A stretch of 6,215 nt of DNA from Gulosibacter sediminis (GTDB lineage: Bacteria > Actinomycetota > Actinomycetes > Actinomycetales > Microbacteriaceae): positions 149,716 to 155,930 of the forward strand of contig NZ_JACXJG010000001.1 of the NCBI RefSeq assembly GCF_014904065.1. The letters run 5' to 3'. This document shows, one piece after another, positions 6,001-6,215 of the stretch. Numbering within the stretch: the first letter of the stretch is position 1; the number at the start of each line of letters is the position of its first letter. A program made the position numbers and the translations under genes. The notes below the pieces were generated by a model. The model saw nothing but the letters and a program-made list of their open reading frames with translations. It was not told the DNA's origin and ran no database searches.

Positions 6001-6215
6001 GAGCTCGCCGACGCGCTTGCCGCCGCCATCAGTGCCGTCGAGCATGAACACCCCGAACATGCCGCGGTCGGGAATCGTGCCGCCAGAAACGACGGCGAGG
6101 CGTTGTGCGCCCGGGCGACCCTCGAACCAGTCGGCGTCACGGTCCCACACGAGGCGGGGCCGCAGGGTCGCGAACTCGTCGGACGGGTACTTGCCGGCGA
6201 GCAGGTCGAGCACCG
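3052..6215 (-). CDS. lhr: ATP-dependent helicase Lhr, C-terminal part (5' end outside window)
   Basis: Superfamily-2 3'-to-5' DNA translocase and DNA or RNA:DNA helicase of DNA repair. Only the last 1053 residues are in the window; ATPase motifs (Walker A, DEAH-type box) are not seen and must lie upstream. Residues counted from the first in-window codon: about 1-14 end of the helicase winged helix (KYPSDEF); about 20-120 beta-rich domain with a WDRD entry and PFWKGD (W117); about 120-350 the Lhr core with the family-typical HSPYGRPVHAPWA at 198-210 and DDGIIVRIPD at 231-240; from about 360 to 1053 the long Lhr C-terminal region with several winged-helix segments, related to AlkZ-type proteins. 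The first GTG at 6213 is an internal valine, not a start. With about 500 residues missing, the full protein would be near 1550, the usual size. Lhr C-terminal regions oligomerise, and the E. coli one has reported uracil-DNA glycosylase activity; I cannot assign that residue here. nei follows in a 17-bp overlap. Confidence 0.95.
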   Translation of the reverse strand, partial: VLDLLAGKYPSDEFATLRPRLVWDRDADWFEGRPGAQRLAVVSGGTIPDRGMFGVFMLDGTDGGGKRVGELDEEMVYESRVGDVIALGATSWRIREIGPDRVLVVPAFGEPGRLPFWKGDGIGRPAELGAAIGAIVREIAANDARLPDGLARVCDDFAQANITAYVREQLEVTGQVPTDRQLIIERVRDELGDWRIILHSPYGRPVHAPWALMVTARVRERFGMEASAMALDDGIIVRIPDVDDEPPGAELFAFERDEVETTITREVGASALFAARFRENAARALLLPRLHPGKRAPLWQQRLRAAQLLEVARKYPEFPMILETVREVLHDVYDLDSLTELFAKLATREVRLAEVTTESPSPFAQSLLFGYVGEFMYEGDQPLAERRAAALQLDTNLLADLLGASSLRELLDLDAIHDVEAQLQWLEPSRRTRDAEGFADLLRVVGPLTLDELCRRVRHPDADPHDEATELADAPPEFVKSLADQLVVAKRALWLRVQGAERLTGVEDAARLRDALGVPLPIGVPTAMLEPVADPLGDLVRRYARTHAPFRAEQLTAEFGLGQAVVADVLRRLEIAGTVQRGEFTPGVEGVEWVDAGVLRRIRSRTLAKLRSEIEPVTQQSLAAFLPEWQHVGDELHGIDGVVTVIDQLQGVPIPASAWESLVLPARVRDYSPAMLDELLGGGEVLWLGHGAIGGADGWVSLHLRDTAAFTLPETPAEREAPGPLAARCAEVLEQGGAMFATELIRRLEQLEPDAAPPRIDAVIDALWELTWLGIAANDALTPLRALLSGNAGSKSTSAHRTAARPARGRLWRGHAAATAGPGTPPQGTGRWSIAPTSDEGTTTRAQALGDLLLDRYGVVTRGSVEASGVVGGFALVYRVLARFEESGHARRGYFVEQLGASQFAAAGAIDRLRAVQQRLETDREPHLLTLAATDPANAYGAAVAWPEHASTHRPGRKAGGLVTLADGALVLYVERGGKTMLTFSDDDTVLRQAAYSLSDTVRRARIPGLVIERVNGASVFEHGISTWLQEAGFVTTPRGLRLKPESGYAGRR

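Noticed and set aside
6211..6213. GTG as a true start of a 1053-residue protein.
   Set aside because: The encoded sequence enters in the middle of the Lhr fold (KYPSDEF, then the beta-rich domain), so the gene continues beyond the window edge.

Overview
This is a GC-rich window from an actinobacterial chromosome. The very high GC at third codon positions, the large Lhr helicase followed directly by a Nei-type glycosylase, the actinobacterial-style phosphomannomutase and an apparently leaderless start all fit a member of the Microbacteriaceae or a relative. The family assignment is inference; the phylum is fairly secure. I see no mobile element, CRISPR array, tRNA or rRNA.

Layout, left to right. 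(1) Positions 18-704, minus strand: a complete 228-residue atypical short-chain dehydrogenase of the NAD(P)-binding YwnB/NmrA-like type, starting at TTG behind a perfect AGGAGG. (2) Positions 705-843: a 139-bp divergent intergenic region. It holds the ribosome binding site of the dehydrogenase gene, a compact cluster of inverted repeats (729-763) and a -10-like TACATT placed so that the manB transcript could begin at its own ATG. (3) Positions 844-2283, plus strand: complete manB-type phosphomannomutase/phosphoglucomutase, 479 residues, all four signature loops intact. (4) Positions 2271-3068, minus strand: complete Fpg/Nei-family DNA glycosylase, 265 residues, whose 3' end overlaps the 3' end of manB by 13 bp. 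(5) Positions 3052-6215, minus strand: the C-terminal 1053 residues of the ATP-dependent helicase Lhr. The helicase motor lies beyond the right edge. The end of lhr overlaps the start of nei by 17 bp.

Functionally the window holds two units. lhr and nei form a tight, probably translationally coupled DNA-repair unit: a 3'-to-5' helicase with an AlkZ-like C-terminal region, plus a base-excision glycosylase. manB is a central sugar-phosphate enzyme that supplies mannose-1-phosphate for GDP-mannose and cell-envelope glycans. The dehydrogenase is a divergently transcribed, probably redox- or quinone-related accessory enzyme of unknown substrate.

I do not see strong evidence for a previously undescribed system. 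The points most worth checking are the lhr-nei coupling, the predicted leaderless manB transcript, the dyad cluster upstream of the dehydrogenase, and several GC-rich hairpins inside nei that may end manB transcription. There is no gene-free stretch longer than 139 bp.
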